DNA from: Rosistilla oblonga
GTDB taxonomy: Bacteria > Planctomycetota > Planctomycetia > Pirellulales > Pirellulaceae
Assembly (NCBI RefSeq): GCF_007751715.1
Contig: NZ_CP036292.1
Location: 6,145,339 to 6,209,338, forward strand
Direction of reading: 5' to 3'
DNA length: 64,000 nucleotides
In this document: in pieces, positions 9,601-18,164 of the stretch
Numbering within the stretch: position 1 is the first letter of the stretch
How the letters are laid out: each line of letters begins with the position of its first letter
The notes under the pieces: generated by a model
What the model saw: the letters and a program-made list of their open reading frames with translations, nothing else
Told to the model about the DNA's origin: nothing
The model's database searches: none
Program-made: the position numbers and the translations under genes

Positions 9601-10704
9601 CACCTGATATTCCGCCGGCTCGCTCCCCTGACAGACGAGTTCGAGAATGTGAGGCTTCCCGGCGTCAGCACCTTCGATCCGTACGGCGCGAGTCGTCGCG
9701 TGACGCCCGCCACGGTCGGCGTCGGATTTGCGCGTCGAGTTGTCGACGGCAGCCAGTTGTTCCAGATCAACCTCTTGCAACAGCTCCCACGTCGTCGCGT
9801 CGACGACTTCGGTCAGCGGGCTGCCTTCTTCGAGGACCAGCAACTGCACTCGGCGGCGACTGTGCAAGATCGATCCGCCGCGCGATCCACCGACCGACGC
9901 GATCTGCAGATCGATCTCGTAAGCCCCTTCGGTCTCGGGCAGTGGGATCGCAAATTCTCGCAAATCCTGGAACTGTCCCAACGCGTCGGTCGTGATTTCC
10001 TGAACGACCTCCGACAGCGATTCGCCACCGCGGGCAGGCGTGAGCTTCGCGGTGAAACGCATCTGCGCATTGGCGCGAGTCGGCACTTCGTCCAACAACG
10101 CCTCGAACTGGAACATCTCTCCCGGCTGGAAGATCAGGTGGTTGCGTGGATAGATCAGCTTCGTTGGGACCGGTTCGACATGGGCGCTAACGCGCAGCGC
10201 ACCGGGCAGTTCGATGATCAACGGCTGCTCGCCGAGCGACGCCAGCGCGATCCGCTGCGTCTCGGCAGCATCTTCAGCCGCCTGGTCGCCTTGCAATCCA
10301 AACAACAGCGTCGTCTCGGCGGTCAGATCGGATTCGAACACGAACCCGCCGCGGGTATGCGCCGCAGCGGCAAAGATATCGATCTCGTCGCCGGCCTGCT
10401 GGACCGACGCGACCTCGTCACCGGCGGTACCCAGACGCGTGAAATTCAAGATCTCACTTCCGCGCAGCGCGAACTTACCGGTAACGCGCTGCGGCTGATC
10501 GCTCTCCCACTGAATCCAAACCCGCTGAAATCCGACCGAACGGACGGCGTCGGCCGCCGCCTGACGCTGTTGGCGAACCTGTTGGAACGGCGCCGCCGAA
10601 ACCTTGTGCTGGGCAACGCGCACCGGCGGATCGGCAAGCGCTGCCGATCGACCGATCAACAGCGCGATGATCAGCAGTCGTGTGATTTGAAACAATTGGT
10701 TCAT
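6616..10704 (-). CDS. Very large secreted protein with a glycoside-hydrolase-like middle region
   Basis: From ATG 10702-10704 the protein is 1362 residues. I chose this start because MNQLFQITRLLIIALLIGRSA is a good signal peptide; an in-frame ATG 27 codons upstream only adds a non-signal-like lead. Residues 25-470 look like beta-sandwich segments. Residues about 480-660 read like a TIM-barrel glycosidase: ARQAQLLNNAGYSAAMITVA, LLFQMYDRHQMVLIPTVRF, then PYYNPAHPDVQAAIRQIVQE and FGGVAVVIDEQTY. That order recalls GH10-like (GHL10/DUF187-type) proteins. A jelly-roll-like module with RVWVDHVTIYDRF is near 1130, and the last 200 residues are low-complexity and basic. It is probably exported and polysaccharide-related. 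No orthologue name is recognised. The gene is convergent with the rhomboid gene. Confidence 0.8.
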   Translation of the reverse strand: MNQLFQITRLLIIALLIGRSAALADPPVRVAQHKVSAAPFQQVRQQRQAAADAVRSVGFQRVWIQWESDQPQRVTGKFALRGSEILNFTRLGTAGDEVASVQQAGDEIDIFAAAAHTRGGFVFESDLTAETTLLFGLQGDQAAEDAAETQRIALASLGEQPLIIELPGALRVSAHVEPVPTKLIYPRNHLIFQPGEMFQFEALLDEVPTRANAQMRFTAKLTPARGGESLSEVVQEITTDALGQFQDLREFAIPLPETEGAYEIDLQIASVGGSRGGSILHSRRRVQLLVLEEGSPLTEVVDATTWELLQEVDLEQLAAVDNSTRKSDADRGGRHATTRAVRIEGADAGKPHILELVCQGSEPAEYQVSVLQVDAGDANTMVESVFRIDERSGKVTNHQLVFWPGAGEVGIEVTRRSDSSQASATQMKVYAGPETLPAVNSRGVSGQRVVAAFLDSPEMGLRFGATQVQTPAAADLKDWQYYLDSTARQAQLLNNAGYSAAMITVAGGGGSIYPSNWIEPSVLFDNGEQFPDGGGSPRKDVLELLFQMYDRHQMVLIPTVRFDFPLAGLEAQILAGDHSLRLRNDQHETWWEASPTSPPQGPYYNPAHPDVQAAIRQIVQELVDGYSRHPSFGGVAVVIDEQTYLQFPGERWGCDPAAHDRAVALQKPEQRDAKADSLSDEELRSWRDVQLGLLLAGLGESLAANKSNHRLFVIDRTGQPTAAHRELRQAFTDSQTKLPGVVWIGDSEAGAGSTRQAGGDVVDEEEQLLQPVRLAKQVGLLLSPEQPVQIVGAAGRSDWIRQFAASDADWVVHPLPDLSLGQIEARRNLFTAIGALPSGRFEPADSSKTDDPTVMVRTAASTVARYGYVVNNSAWSTDVLIEFDDLDGAEVQTASDATTAALDVNTWQVRVAPFDIVSFRVPKADVQIRDWSMQRDRVASKQMRQWLATLKRHLDAAKNLQLEEASLLPNADLSESDSNGQVVGWELARGAGMRLRLENDDSQSDKSLLILTEPPLGWPTPPIGWARSKPFAAPESGRMLCIARVRAEDDFATTRLKMVVSGQIGEQTYQESIWIDSSVPKSVRDEHDIPTDTPYRQAGFQILEIPTERESSLQVRFEVHGGGRVWVDHVTIYDRFLTSEEIADLESRHDVALAGVESSEFGPYLQLKRSQESDRLLNQTPVVLAKTELPAGEASSGATASISDAGRSPATMPPGEVADASSQVPQLDRVPPGGSSRRTNAIAATRKTKASSQSQARRASALAILDDLELGMIGSEPTAAPTRPQLFKPAKAVAPSKQSESRDQASDGKPEAKPSLGRRIVNWFRGDSDRDKPQPSPQKDRETDGETTERVSGFQIWNSRKR

Positions 10705-11136
10705 TACATTGCTACCCGTTCGGCGTATCGATCGCCAACACAACCCCACAGGGGGTGTCGCTATTAATCGATATCGTCGGCACAATCGGTGGCAAATCAG
10801 GCGAACTCGGTTCGTTCGCTACCATCCCTACCAGCGGTGGTTTGGGTCGTTCGGGTCAGGCAAGCTGTAATTTGCTAGCGATCGCGGCGCCGCGGCTGTG
10901 CGGTCCGTTTTTCCGCCAACCTTCCGATCCGCCCCCCGGCGATGAAGCCCAGCCACCGCCGCTGCGTCAGCCGTTCCAATCGCGAGATGCTACCGAGCAT
11001 CGACGTCCTTGGGGTGGCTTGCATCGGTCGCGCGATCGATCCGATAATAGGTCGCAGGGCTTTCAGTTGCAGTTGCCGCAGCTGGCGAAGCCGCAACAAC
11101 GACGCTGCACGATCGGCCACCATTGGTACCCGACGC
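10705..11136. other. Intergenic region between two divergent secreted-protein genes
   Basis: These 432 bases separate the 1362-residue protein gene and the LEGRRLLA protein gene. The right half (10920-11130) can be read in frame with the downstream gene but gives a non-signal-like, Arg/Ser-rich lead, so I treat it as untranslated. No clear promoter pair, repeat or RNA is visible. Confidence 0.45.
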
Positions 11137-12780
11137 ATGACACCAAAACGACAGCTTCGCTACGAATCGCTCGAAGGCCGCCGATTGCTTGCAACCGATC
11201 TGGGCGCAGACGCTGTTTTTCCCGGCGATCCGATCGATGTCGAACTCCGCAGCCATCCGCTGCTGGCGACGTCTCCCTTCGATTCGGCAGCGATTATTGC
11301 GGCGGGCGACTTCTCGTCCCAGGGAATGATCCATGAAAACGACGGCCGTGTCGTGGTCGTCGACAGCTCCCATCGCTCGGGTTTTGCCAGCCGGTTGTGG
11401 ATCTTCCAGCGCGGCGAGGACGGAGCGTTGGGGCCCGCGCGAGGTGTCATCGATCCCGGCTTCCACGTCGACCAGATGCTGATCCAAGGAGACCAAGCCG
11501 TTGTGTTTGGCACTCAGTGGTCCTGGGGCTCCGGCCAGACGGAAGCTCAATCGCCGGCGGTCGCCGACCAACCACAAACGCTTGTCGCGACGATCGATCT
11601 CGAATCTCAGCCCGATCCTACCCGCGCGGCGATCCAACAGACGGTGCCGGGGATCCTGAAGGAACTGCATCGCGCAGGGGAGCAATTGCTGATGGTGATG
11701 CATTCGCCGCCGTCGACGACCGAGTTCCCCTCCTCGCCAACATCGGCGGAAACCGTGCACGCATTCGCGCTCACCGAAGCCGGCTTACAAGAGATCGCGT
11801 CCCAGCAGATCGATCCCGGGATCGTACAGGTTCGCGGAGACCGCTTGCTGAATCTGACGACCTTCGGCGATTCGATCGATTCCCCGTCCGGTGCGTTCTC
11901 CGATCCGCTAGCGTCGCCGCACAACTGGATCACGCAATACGCGATCGGCGGCCAATCGATCGCCCCGGTTGCGCAGATCGACCTGGGCAGCGGATGGATC
12001 GGCAGCTTTCAAATCGCCAGCGACCAAACGGCGACAGCGATCCGCACCGATCGGTCCGACGATGCGACGATCGTCACCGCCGTCGATCTCCTGGACATCT
12101 CGGGAGACGAGATCCGGTTGTTCGATTCGTTACACGTCGCGAACTTTGCTGGCTACGCGATCGCCGCTCAGCCCGATTTTGTGTTGCTGTACGATCAAAC
12201 GACGCCCGACTGGTTGGTTCTCGTCGACACACAGACGCGATCGGCATCGTCGACCGAGCGAGTGCGGCGGATCGAGATCGATTCCGACTTGACGCTCCAC
12301 CCCGCCGGCCTGCGGTTGTCGAACGACCGCGTTGCGATCGCGGCGACGCGCCCACAACACGCCGACCCGATCGACCGCTTGCGCGACCTATCGCTCGATG
12401 CACAGCGATCCTCCGACCTGCTTCTGCTGACGATCTCGTTGCAGGATGCGACGCTGCAAGCGATCAGCCGATTGGGCAGCATCGTCGATCGACCTCAGTT
12501 ACACGCGATCGATGCGGACGCCGACCGGATCGGATTGTTTGTCGACCAATTTGAATCGGCCGCCACCGGCCCCGGGTTTCTGTTTGGCAGGCTGGACAGT
12601 CGCGGCAGATTTGTGGCCGATGGAATTCTCCGCGATCTGGAACCGCAAGACGACATCGACATCGACGCTTTGCGCCTACTGGCACGTCGCGACGGACGAC
12701 TCGTGCAGCACCGCTGGGATCAACCCGATCGACCGCAGATCGACCTGCCGCTGGATCCCGCCGATTATGGGGCGACCTGA
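11137..12780 (+). CDS. Secreted protein with LEGRRLLA planctomycete N-terminal motif, beta-propeller-like
   Basis: A 547-residue protein. The start at 11137 puts MTPKRQLRYESLEGRRLLAT at the N-terminus. This short motif recurs at the start of planctomycete extracellular proteins (the Planctomycete extracellular motif) and is taken as an export/sorting signal. The rest is repetitive beta-strand sequence with blocks such as GRVVVVDSSHRSG, RLWIFQRGEDG, DQAVVFGTQWSW and LVLVDTQTRSASS. These resemble the secreted beta-propeller domain family, but no catalytic motif is visible. The C-terminus lacks dockerin, PEP-CTERM or autotransporter signals. Its last 16 bases overlap the convergent carbinolamine dehydratase gene. 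Function unknown; it may bind surface ligands or anchor to the envelope. Confidence 0.75.
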   Translation: MTPKRQLRYESLEGRRLLATDLGADAVFPGDPIDVELRSHPLLATSPFDSAAIIAAGDFSSQGMIHENDGRVVVVDSSHRSGFASRLWIFQRGEDGALGPARGVIDPGFHVDQMLIQGDQAVVFGTQWSWGSGQTEAQSPAVADQPQTLVATIDLESQPDPTRAAIQQTVPGILKELHRAGEQLLMVMHSPPSTTEFPSSPTSAETVHAFALTEAGLQEIASQQIDPGIVQVRGDRLLNLTTFGDSIDSPSGAFSDPLASPHNWITQYAIGGQSIAPVAQIDLGSGWIGSFQIASDQTATAIRTDRSDDATIVTAVDLLDISGDEIRLFDSLHVANFAGYAIAAQPDFVLLYDQTTPDWLVLVDTQTRSASSTERVRRIEIDSDLTLHPAGLRLSNDRVAIAATRPQHADPIDRLRDLSLDAQRSSDLLLLTISLQDATLQAISRLGSIVDRPQLHAIDADADRIGLFVDQFESAATGPGFLFGRLDSRGRFVADGILRDLEPQDDIDIDALRLLARRDGRLVQHRWDQPDRPQIDLPLDPADYGAT

Positions 12781-13115
12781 TCGATCTTCGCCGCCAGGAT
12801 GAAATCGTTTTCGCTCAGCCCGCCGATCGCGTGGGTGCTCAGTTCGATGTTGACCTTTCGGTAGCCGATCAGGTGGACGTCGGGATGGTGCCCGTCCTGC
12901 TCGGCCACTTCCGCCACGCGGTTCAGGAACTCCATCCCCTGCACAAAGTGCTTCACATTCCACTGCTTGCGAATCCATTTCCCATCGTCGGACAGCTGCC
13001 AGCCCGGAAGGTTTTGCAGCTGGTCCTGGGCTTCGGCCGCCGAACAAGGGTCCACTCCCCCCTCGCACGGCTTGCATTTTTTCTTCGCCAATTGATCCAT
13101 TGAACTGATATCCAT
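12765..13115 (-). CDS. phhB: 4a-hydroxytetrahydrobiopterin dehydratase (pterin-4-alpha-carbinolamine dehydratase)
   Basis: A 116-residue protein with the full PCD signature: His76-His77-Pro and His81 in DGHHPDVHLIGYRKV, then the STHAIGGLSENDFILA block that ends the fold. It dehydrates 4a-hydroxytetrahydrobiopterin made by aromatic amino-acid hydroxylases, so that dihydropterin can be recycled; some homologues act in molybdopterin or pterin metabolism. The Cys-rich N-terminus (KCKPCEGGVDPC) is a known variant start in this family. No phenylalanine hydroxylase gene lies in the window. The 3' end overlaps the convergent gene by 16 bases. A shorter start at Met6 is possible. Confidence 0.93.
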   Translation of the reverse strand: MDISSMDQLAKKKCKPCEGGVDPCSAAEAQDQLQNLPGWQLSDDGKWIRKQWNVKHFVQGMEFLNRVAEVAEQDGHHPDVHLIGYRKVNIELSTHAIGGLSENDFILAAKIDQVAP

Positions 13116-13377
13116 CGAGGGAACCTTTCGATTGTGAGAGATGAACCGACCTATATCTCACTGTACGGCGATCCGGAAAGCCTTGGCAAGGATCTCGGCA
13201 CGAGATTCGCTCATGAATCTGGGCGGTTTGAAATCCGCATGCCAAATTGACACTTTCCACCGTTGCGCTACAATTTTGTTCTTCGATGGACAGTTCGACC
13301 AAGCATCGAATTTCTGAAACGCATGTTCTCAGAGGCGGCATCGGCTGCCTCGATCACACCCAACTGGAGTAGTAGTT

Positions 13378-13704
13378 ATGGCTGGAAACGTAGCCGAATT
13401 CACCGATCAAAATTTCGACACCGAAGTGCTCCAGTCGGACGCGCCTGTTCTGGTCGATTTCTGGGCGCCTTGGTGCGGTCCCTGCCGTCAGATCGCGCCG
13501 ATGATCGAAGAACTGGCTGGTGAAAACCCCGATCTGAAAATCGGTAAGGTCAACATCGACGAAAACCCCGGCGCTGCACAGAAGTACGGCGTCAGCAGCA
13601 TCCCGACCATCTTGGTCTTCAAGAATGGTGAGATCTCCGAAAGCTTCGTCGGCGTTCGCCCGAAGGGTTCGCTGCAAGCGGCACTGGATACCGCCAAGGC
13701 GTAA
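13378..13704 (+). CDS. trxA: Thioredoxin
   Basis: A 108-residue cytoplasmic thioredoxin. The active-site WCGPC is at 32-36 within VDFWAPWCGPCRQIAP. The buried Asp is in VLVDFW (residue 27), and the cis-Pro is in GVSSIPTILVFKNG. It reduces disulfides in ribonucleotide reductase, peroxiredoxins and other targets using electrons from thioredoxin reductase. Length and motif order are those of E. coli TrxA. The gene stands alone with its own promoter region (13116-13377). No reductase gene is nearby. Confidence 0.96.
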   Translation: MAGNVAEFTDQNFDTEVLQSDAPVLVDFWAPWCGPCRQIAPMIEELAGENPDLKIGKVNIDENPGAAQKYGVSSIPTILVFKNGEISESFVGVRPKGSLQAALDTAKA

Positions 13705-13795
13705 CGCCTGCGGAATCGATCGCCAAGCGGGAATGTGACCCGAGCGACATAATTGTGATCCCACGGAGAGAGACGGCCGCAGGCTGCTTTCTTCC

Positions 13796-15229
13796 GTGGC
13801 GTCACCGATTAGACTGTCCTCTGCTCACGTTGGGCTTTCGATTCCTCCTGCACAGGTGTATCCGACTGTGATCTCAACTCCCGCCTTCCCCTCCCTCCTT
13901 TCGTTCCGCTCCGCACCGTTTTCTACCTCGCTGCGTGTTGCGATTCTCGCCCTCCTTTGCCTGCCCAATTTCTCTGCGGCACAGGACAACCCCGCCGATA
14001 AACTGATCTCTGAAGGTCGCTTGCTGTTGCCAGCTGGAACGCTGGAGATCGACCAACCGCTGGAGATCGATCTGTCGAAGACGGGGCCGCTGCATATCGT
14101 TGGCCAAGGTCATTCGCGGATCGTGATGAATGGCCCAGGCCCCGCAATCCGGATCACTGGGACACTCAAAGGAACCGCCGCCCCGAAAACGATCAAGCCG
14201 CAGGTCTTTGAAAAAGAGAACGCACCGCTGATCGCCGGTTTCGAAATCATCGGCAATCACCCCGAAGCCGACGGGATCGAACTGGTCGGCGTGATGCAGC
14301 CAACGATCCGCGATCTGACGATTCGCAAATCGCGGCACGCGATCCGATTGACATCGCGGAACCGCAATCTGATCGTCAGCGATTGCCACCTGTATGAAAA
14401 CAGCGGCGCCGGCGTCTACTTCGACCACGTCAGTTTGCACCAAGCCAACATCGTCGGTTCGCACATCAGTTACAACGCTGCGGGAGGCGTCGTGATCCGC
14501 GGCGGCGATGTCCGCAACGTCCACATCTCCGGCTGCGACATCGAAGCGAACATGGGGACTCCCGACGCTCCGGCGGCCGCCAACGTGCTGCTGGATTCCG
14601 AAGAGGGAAGCATCGGCGAGGTGGCGATCACTGGCTGTACGATCCAACACACCCACCACGGCAAGGATTCGGCCAACATCTGGATCGACCTGCAAAGCAA
14701 CCGGCAGAAGTTCACCGAAGAACTGCGGCACGGCAACGTCACGATCTCCGGTAACATCCTGTCCGACGTCCAGCACAATATCTACGTCCAGAACACCCGC
14801 GGCGTGGCGATCACCGGCAACACGATCTGGAAGGGATACGACCGCAACATCCTGCTGAAAAACTGCGAAGCGGTTGTCGTCTCTGGGAACACCTTCGACC
14901 GCAACCCGCGATACGGTTACGGCGATGCCTCCGACGCCAAACTTGGCATCCGGCTGACCCAGTGCAGCGGATGCCTGCTGGTCGCCAACGCGATCAATGG
15001 CGTGGGCGATGTCGATGGAGCGATCGAACTGCACCGCTGCAGCCAGATTGTCGTCAGTCAATCGACGATCCGCGGCTTCCCGAAAGCGGGGGTCCTGTTG
15101 GACGAATGCGTCCAATCGATCGTTAACAACTGTATCGTCACCGAAGAAAATGCAGCCGCCGAAGCGATTCGCCAGCTGGGTGGCGAGGGGAATCGGATCG
15201 TGGAAAACATGGTCATCGAGACCCCCTGA
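13796..15229 (+). CDS. Secreted right-handed parallel beta-helix protein
   Basis: Read from GTG 13796, this is a 477-residue protein; a later GTG at 13869 would give a tighter signal peptide, so the start is uncertain. The hydrophobic run LRVAILALLCLPNFSAAQ is the export signal. From about residue 150 onward there are regular short strands with stacked Asn and hydrophobic positions (VSDCHLYENSGAGVYFDH, ITGNTIWKGYDRNILLKN, VVSGNTFDRNPRYGYGD). This is the pattern of pectate-lyase-like NosD/PbH1 beta-helices. Such proteins are often polysaccharide lyases or carbohydrate-binding scaffolds. No catalytic residues could be assigned, so the substrate is unknown. It is followed by a large palindromic repeat. 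Confidence 0.85.
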   Translation: MASPIRLSSAHVGLSIPPAQVYPTVISTPAFPSLLSFRSAPFSTSLRVAILALLCLPNFSAAQDNPADKLISEGRLLLPAGTLEIDQPLEIDLSKTGPLHIVGQGHSRIVMNGPGPAIRITGTLKGTAAPKTIKPQVFEKENAPLIAGFEIIGNHPEADGIELVGVMQPTIRDLTIRKSRHAIRLTSRNRNLIVSDCHLYENSGAGVYFDHVSLHQANIVGSHISYNAAGGVVIRGGDVRNVHISGCDIEANMGTPDAPAAANVLLDSEEGSIGEVAITGCTIQHTHHGKDSANIWIDLQSNRQKFTEELRHGNVTISGNILSDVQHNIYVQNTRGVAITGNTIWKGYDRNILLKNCEAVVVSGNTFDRNPRYGYGDASDAKLGIRLTQCSGCLLVANAINGVGDVDGAIELHRCSQIVVSQSTIRGFPKAGVLLDECVQSIVNNCIVTEENAAAEAIRQLGGEGNRIVENMVIETP

Positions 15230-15252
15230 ATTCCCCAACAGGGTTATCCAGC

Positions 15253-15436
15253 GTTTCAATTTGAGGTATCAGCCGCCACGCGCTAGCGTCCGGTCGGTTT
15301 AGTCACAACCAGCTTCCTTCCATTAGCCGTTTGGGCGTTAGCCCCGGTTCCGCCGCCACCAAACCGGGGCTAACGCCCAAACGGCTAATTAAACCGACAA
15401 GCCGCTAGCGCGTGGCGGTTAATTTGCCGAAGCGCA
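15253..15436. repeat. Palindromic repeat family A, long nested copy
   Basis: Outer arms are TATCAGCCGCCACGCGCTAG (from 15268) and the matching CTAGCGCGTGGCGG near 15405-15418. Inside lies a 28-base perfect inverted repeat: the left arm at 15322-15349 begins ATTAGCCGTTTGGGCG, and its exact complement is at 15362-15389. A TCAATTTGAGG lead (15257-15267) is shared with the copy at 28166. It sits between the beta-helix gene and hisA. Related copies at 20008 and 24738 reuse the inner arms. Confidence 0.9.
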
Positions 15437-15555
15437 AACATTTATTAGCCCTGATTCCCCAACACCCCAAGTTGTCGGTCTTTCGAGGGTGTGCGACAAT
15501 GCGTTCAGAAGGGACCTTCTGAATCCGAGATATTGCAAGCAGCGAGGAGCCGCGA

Positions 15556-16317
15556 GTGGAGATTTGGCCAGCGATTGATTTGCGTGGTGGCAAATGCGTT
15601 CGTTTGAAACAGGGTGATTACGCCCGCGAGACCGTCTTCAGCGACGAGCCGGCCACGATGGCGCGGCAGTGGGTCAGCCGAGGCGCCCAGTTCCTGCACC
15701 TGGTCGATCTGGACGCCGCTCGCGGCGCACCGATCCCCGAAAACCGGCAAGCGATCGCCGACATCCTGCACGCTGTCGATGTTCCCTGCCAATTGGGCGG
15801 CGGCGTTCGCGATGACGCAGCGATCGACGACCTGTTTGGTCTCGGACTGTCGCGTCTGATCGTCGGCAGTGCGGCGCTGAAGCAGCCCGATTGGTTCGCG
15901 CGGATGTGCGATCGTTATCCAAAACGACTGGCCGCTGGGATCGATGCCCGCGACGGCATGGTCGCTACCGATGGCTGGTTGGAAACAAGCCAACGATCGG
16001 CTGTCGATCTGGCGAAGGATCTTCGCAGTAAGACCGAAAACATCGCGGCGATCATCTACACCGACATCGCCAAAGACGGCATGTTGTCGGGCCCCAACCT
16101 GGAAGCTCTGGCGGAGATGCGTGCCGCGACCGACATCCCCGTGATCGCCAGCGGTGGCGTGACGACTGTCGAAGACGTTCGTCAACTGACGGCGCAAAAC
16201 ACGCACGCCTGCATCATCGGCCGCGCTCTCTACGATGGCTGCTTGGATCTGCCGGCGGCTCTGGCCGCTGTTACGGAAGTTCTGCAAGCATCCGGCGGCG
16301 ACTCTACAAACGCCTAA
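15556..16317 (+). CDS. hisA: Phosphoribosylformimino-5-aminoimidazole carboxamide ribotide isomerase
   Basis: A 253-residue (beta/alpha)8 enzyme of histidine biosynthesis that converts ProFAR to PRFAR. Catalytic Asp8 is in PAIDLRGGKCVRL and the second acid, Asp130, in AAGIDARDGMV. The phosphate-binding loops are GGGVR (81-85), IVGSAA and ASGGVT. Length matches the family (about 240-250). The start is GTG at 15556, in a GAGTGGAGATTTGG context. No other his genes are adjacent, so the pathway is dispersed in this genome. A weak hairpin (GCGGCACG at 16488 with its complement at 16506) lies about 170 bases past the stop. Confidence 0.95.
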   Translation: MEIWPAIDLRGGKCVRLKQGDYARETVFSDEPATMARQWVSRGAQFLHLVDLDAARGAPIPENRQAIADILHAVDVPCQLGGGVRDDAAIDDLFGLGLSRLIVGSAALKQPDWFARMCDRYPKRLAAGIDARDGMVATDGWLETSQRSAVDLAKDLRSKTENIAAIIYTDIAKDGMLSGPNLEALAEMRAATDIPVIASGGVTTVEDVRQLTAQNTHACIIGRALYDGCLDLPAALAAVTEVLQASGGDSTNA

Positions 16318-16705
16318 CGTTGCGTTACCACTCCAGGTTCGCGAGACCGCTCCGGCGGTCGCGTACCAAACGCACTACGCACTACGCAAAACATCGGGAA
16401 ACAGCCACAGTTTTCGTTTCGGAAACCGTGGCGGCTTCTAACATCTCGATGAACCAACGCGTCGGCGACGTCTATAAAAAGGAAAAGGCGGCACGCCTTA
16501 GTTGACGTGCCGCTCTTTGCAGACTCAGTGGGAATGAGTCCAGGCGGGAGATAAGTGAAGGGAATGCGATCAGGACGATCGCATCGTAGTGAGGTGGGAT
16601 TCGAACAAAGGTGGGAAAGTTAACTGGCGATGCGACCAGAACAGCCGCATCTCGGTAGGGTCTGATTCAAACATGGGCAACTGATTCATCAGGCGATAAA
16701 GCCGA
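16318..16705. other. Intergenic region with weak hairpin between convergent genes
   Basis: This 388-base gap contains an 8-base stem (16488-16495 with 16506-16513) followed by CTCTTTG, a possible weak hisA terminator. The GCGATGCGA/GATCGCATC-type words near 16565-16640 form partial palindromes, such as GCGATCAGGACGATCGC, and may be degraded repeats. No coding frame is convincing. Confidence 0.45.
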
Positions 16706-17167
16706 TCACTTCAACGGCCCTTCTAATTCAAAATCGACAGCGTTTTCGCCATCGCTGACTTCGGCCGTTAGGCCCGACATCTTGGAACTGCTGTATTTTG
16801 TCGGAACCAAAAGCTTCGGATCCGAAGCGGGATCTTCGGGAGACCCGGTGGCCAGCTCGATCGCAGAGATCGTCACAGCGTGCTTGCCAACGACAGCTCC
16901 ATCTTCGGGCTCGTAGGTCTTCAGGCTATAGCTGCCATCGGGCTGGATCTCTCCCGTCGCAGGCGGTCCACCGCCGCTGGGGATAAACATCACGGTCCCA
17001 GTTGTCACCGGGGCCCCCTTGTAGACAACTTTTCCTTTTACCGGTGCCGTGGCAACCCGTTTTTCAGCGGGCCCACAGCCGACGATGCACAGCAGAGCGA
17101 TCGCGGCACCGCTTGTGGCAAAGCGAACCAGCGAGGATCGGCCGGCGAAATAGTTCATGGACTTCAT
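16706..17167 (-). CDS. Small lipoprotein with transthyretin/carboxypeptidase-regulatory-like fold
   Basis: A 153-residue lipoprotein. The signal peptide ends in a lipobox (LLCIVGCG), with the lipidated Cys at about residue 31. The mature part has the planctomycete pattern PVKGKVVYKGAPVTTGTVMF, then TGEIQPDGSYSLKTYEPEDG and VGKHAVTISA. These are the strands of a transthyretin-like or CarboxypepD_reg domain that recurs hundreds of times in planctomycete genomes. It lies 40 bases downstream of the DUF1559 gene on the same strand, and this two-gene order is common in the phylum. The role is probably surface- or pseudopilus-related and is not established. Confidence 0.9.
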   Translation of the reverse strand: MKSMNYFAGRSSLVRFATSGAAIALLCIVGCGPAEKRVATAPVKGKVVYKGAPVTTGTVMFIPSGGGPPATGEIQPDGSYSLKTYEPEDGAVVGKHAVTISAIELATGSPEDPASDPKLLVPTKYSSSKMSGLTAEVSDGENAVDFELEGPLK

Positions 17168-17207
17168 TGGATAGCTTCCAAACTCTTAAAGACGGGTAAA
17201 CGAGAAA

Positions 17208-18164
17208 CTACTCGAACGAAACAACTTCACCACGAGCTCGGGTCGCCATGGCGTCCAACACGACGTAGTCCATCGTTTCGGTCAAGAAACGAACGCTGCC
17301 ATCGCACAGCGAGAACTGGGCACCGCCGGGATGAGCACTGCGATAAGCCGTCACGTTCGTTGACGTCGTCCCTTCGAAGTTGATCGGATACTGAAGGTTC
17401 TTGTTGTCCATCTGCAGGAAGCCCCCGGACGAGTAGGAATAATAGCCCCAAGTCCAAGGCAGAATCCCACCCCAACTGTTGAGCATCGAATCGGTCCAGC
17501 CCTGGCGATCGGAGCATTCGCCAACCAAGATCGTCGAACTCGTTCCGTCGGTGATGTGAGCAAATTTGACCTTGCTCTTCGGATAGATCACACCCGAGGT
17601 GCTGTAGTCTTGGCTCGAACTTGAAGTGTTGACCATGTCATAATTCACCGAACCGGCATTGGCGTTGTAGTGCAAGGTTCCTTGGTCGATGCTACCGATC
17701 TGACCTGCCGCTTTCGCAGTACCGCCCAACGGCGAAGAAGGACAGGCGAAGCTCGGCATCGGATCGGTGAAAATTTGATTGTCACCATAGTGCGGAGCCG
17801 TCGTGAATCGATACGGTTGCATGGTAACCAACGCGTTGGGGGACAATCCATCCATCGCGTCGATACGGTTCCCCTCTTCGATAAAATCAAAGATTCGGGC
17901 GGGCCAGCCGATCCGGTAACCGCCGACATCCAAACCACCTGGCGGAAATTTGAGATGCACATCGTGGTAGTTGTGCATCGCCAAACCAAGCTGCTTCATA
18001 TTGTTGCTGCACTGCATCCGGCGAGCGGCTTCGCGAGCGGCTTGTACCGCGGGCAACAGCAGTCCGACAAGGATGCCGATGATCGCAATCACGACTAACA
18101 ATTCGACAAGAGTGAACGCACGTTGTTTTCTTAGAGGTCTCAAGGCAGGGGTTCCAGGAAGCAA
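17208..18164 (-). CDS. DUF1559 pseudopilin-like protein
   Basis: A 318-residue protein with a type IV pilin-like leader: [20 protein letters not shown] followed by the N-terminal helix [20 protein letters not shown]. The prepilin peptidase should cut before Phe. The DUF1559 domain follows ([20 protein letters not shown]), and the C-terminal signature is [15 protein letters not shown], part of the H-x9-DG motif. Planctomycetes encode very many of these. They are thought to be pseudopilins or cell-surface proteins; the precise role is unknown. The start is TTG (18162-18164) or possibly TTG at 18141-18143, and neither has a clear ribosome-binding site. It precedes the lipoprotein gene in a likely operon. 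Confidence 0.93.
   Translation of the reverse strand: MLPGTPALRPLRKQRAFTLVELLVVIAIIGILVGLLLPAVQAAREAARRMQCSNNMKQLGLAMHNYHDVHLKFPPGGLDVGGYRIGWPARIFDFIEEGNRIDAMDGLSPNALVTMQPYRFTTAPHYGDNQIFTDPMPSFACPSSPLGGTAKAAGQIGSIDQGTLHYNANAGSVNYDMVNTSSSSQDYSTSGVIYPKSKVKFAHITDGTSSTILVGECSDRQGWTDSMLNSWGGILPWTWGYYSYSSGGFLQMDNKNLQYPINFEGTTSTNVTAYRSAHPGGAQFSLCDGSVRFLTETMDYVVLDAMATRARGEVVSFE

Noticed and set aside
7192-10767. Plus-strand frames of 397 and 755 codons opposite the 1362-residue secreted protein
   Set aside because: Arg/Gln-rich, no domain signal and no start context; they are antisense shadows of the minus-strand gene, which has a signal peptide and domains.
13874-15259. Minus-strand 461-codon frame opposite the beta-helix protein
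   Set aside because: Asp/Val/Arg-rich with no motif; the plus strand has a signal peptide and regular beta-helix strands.
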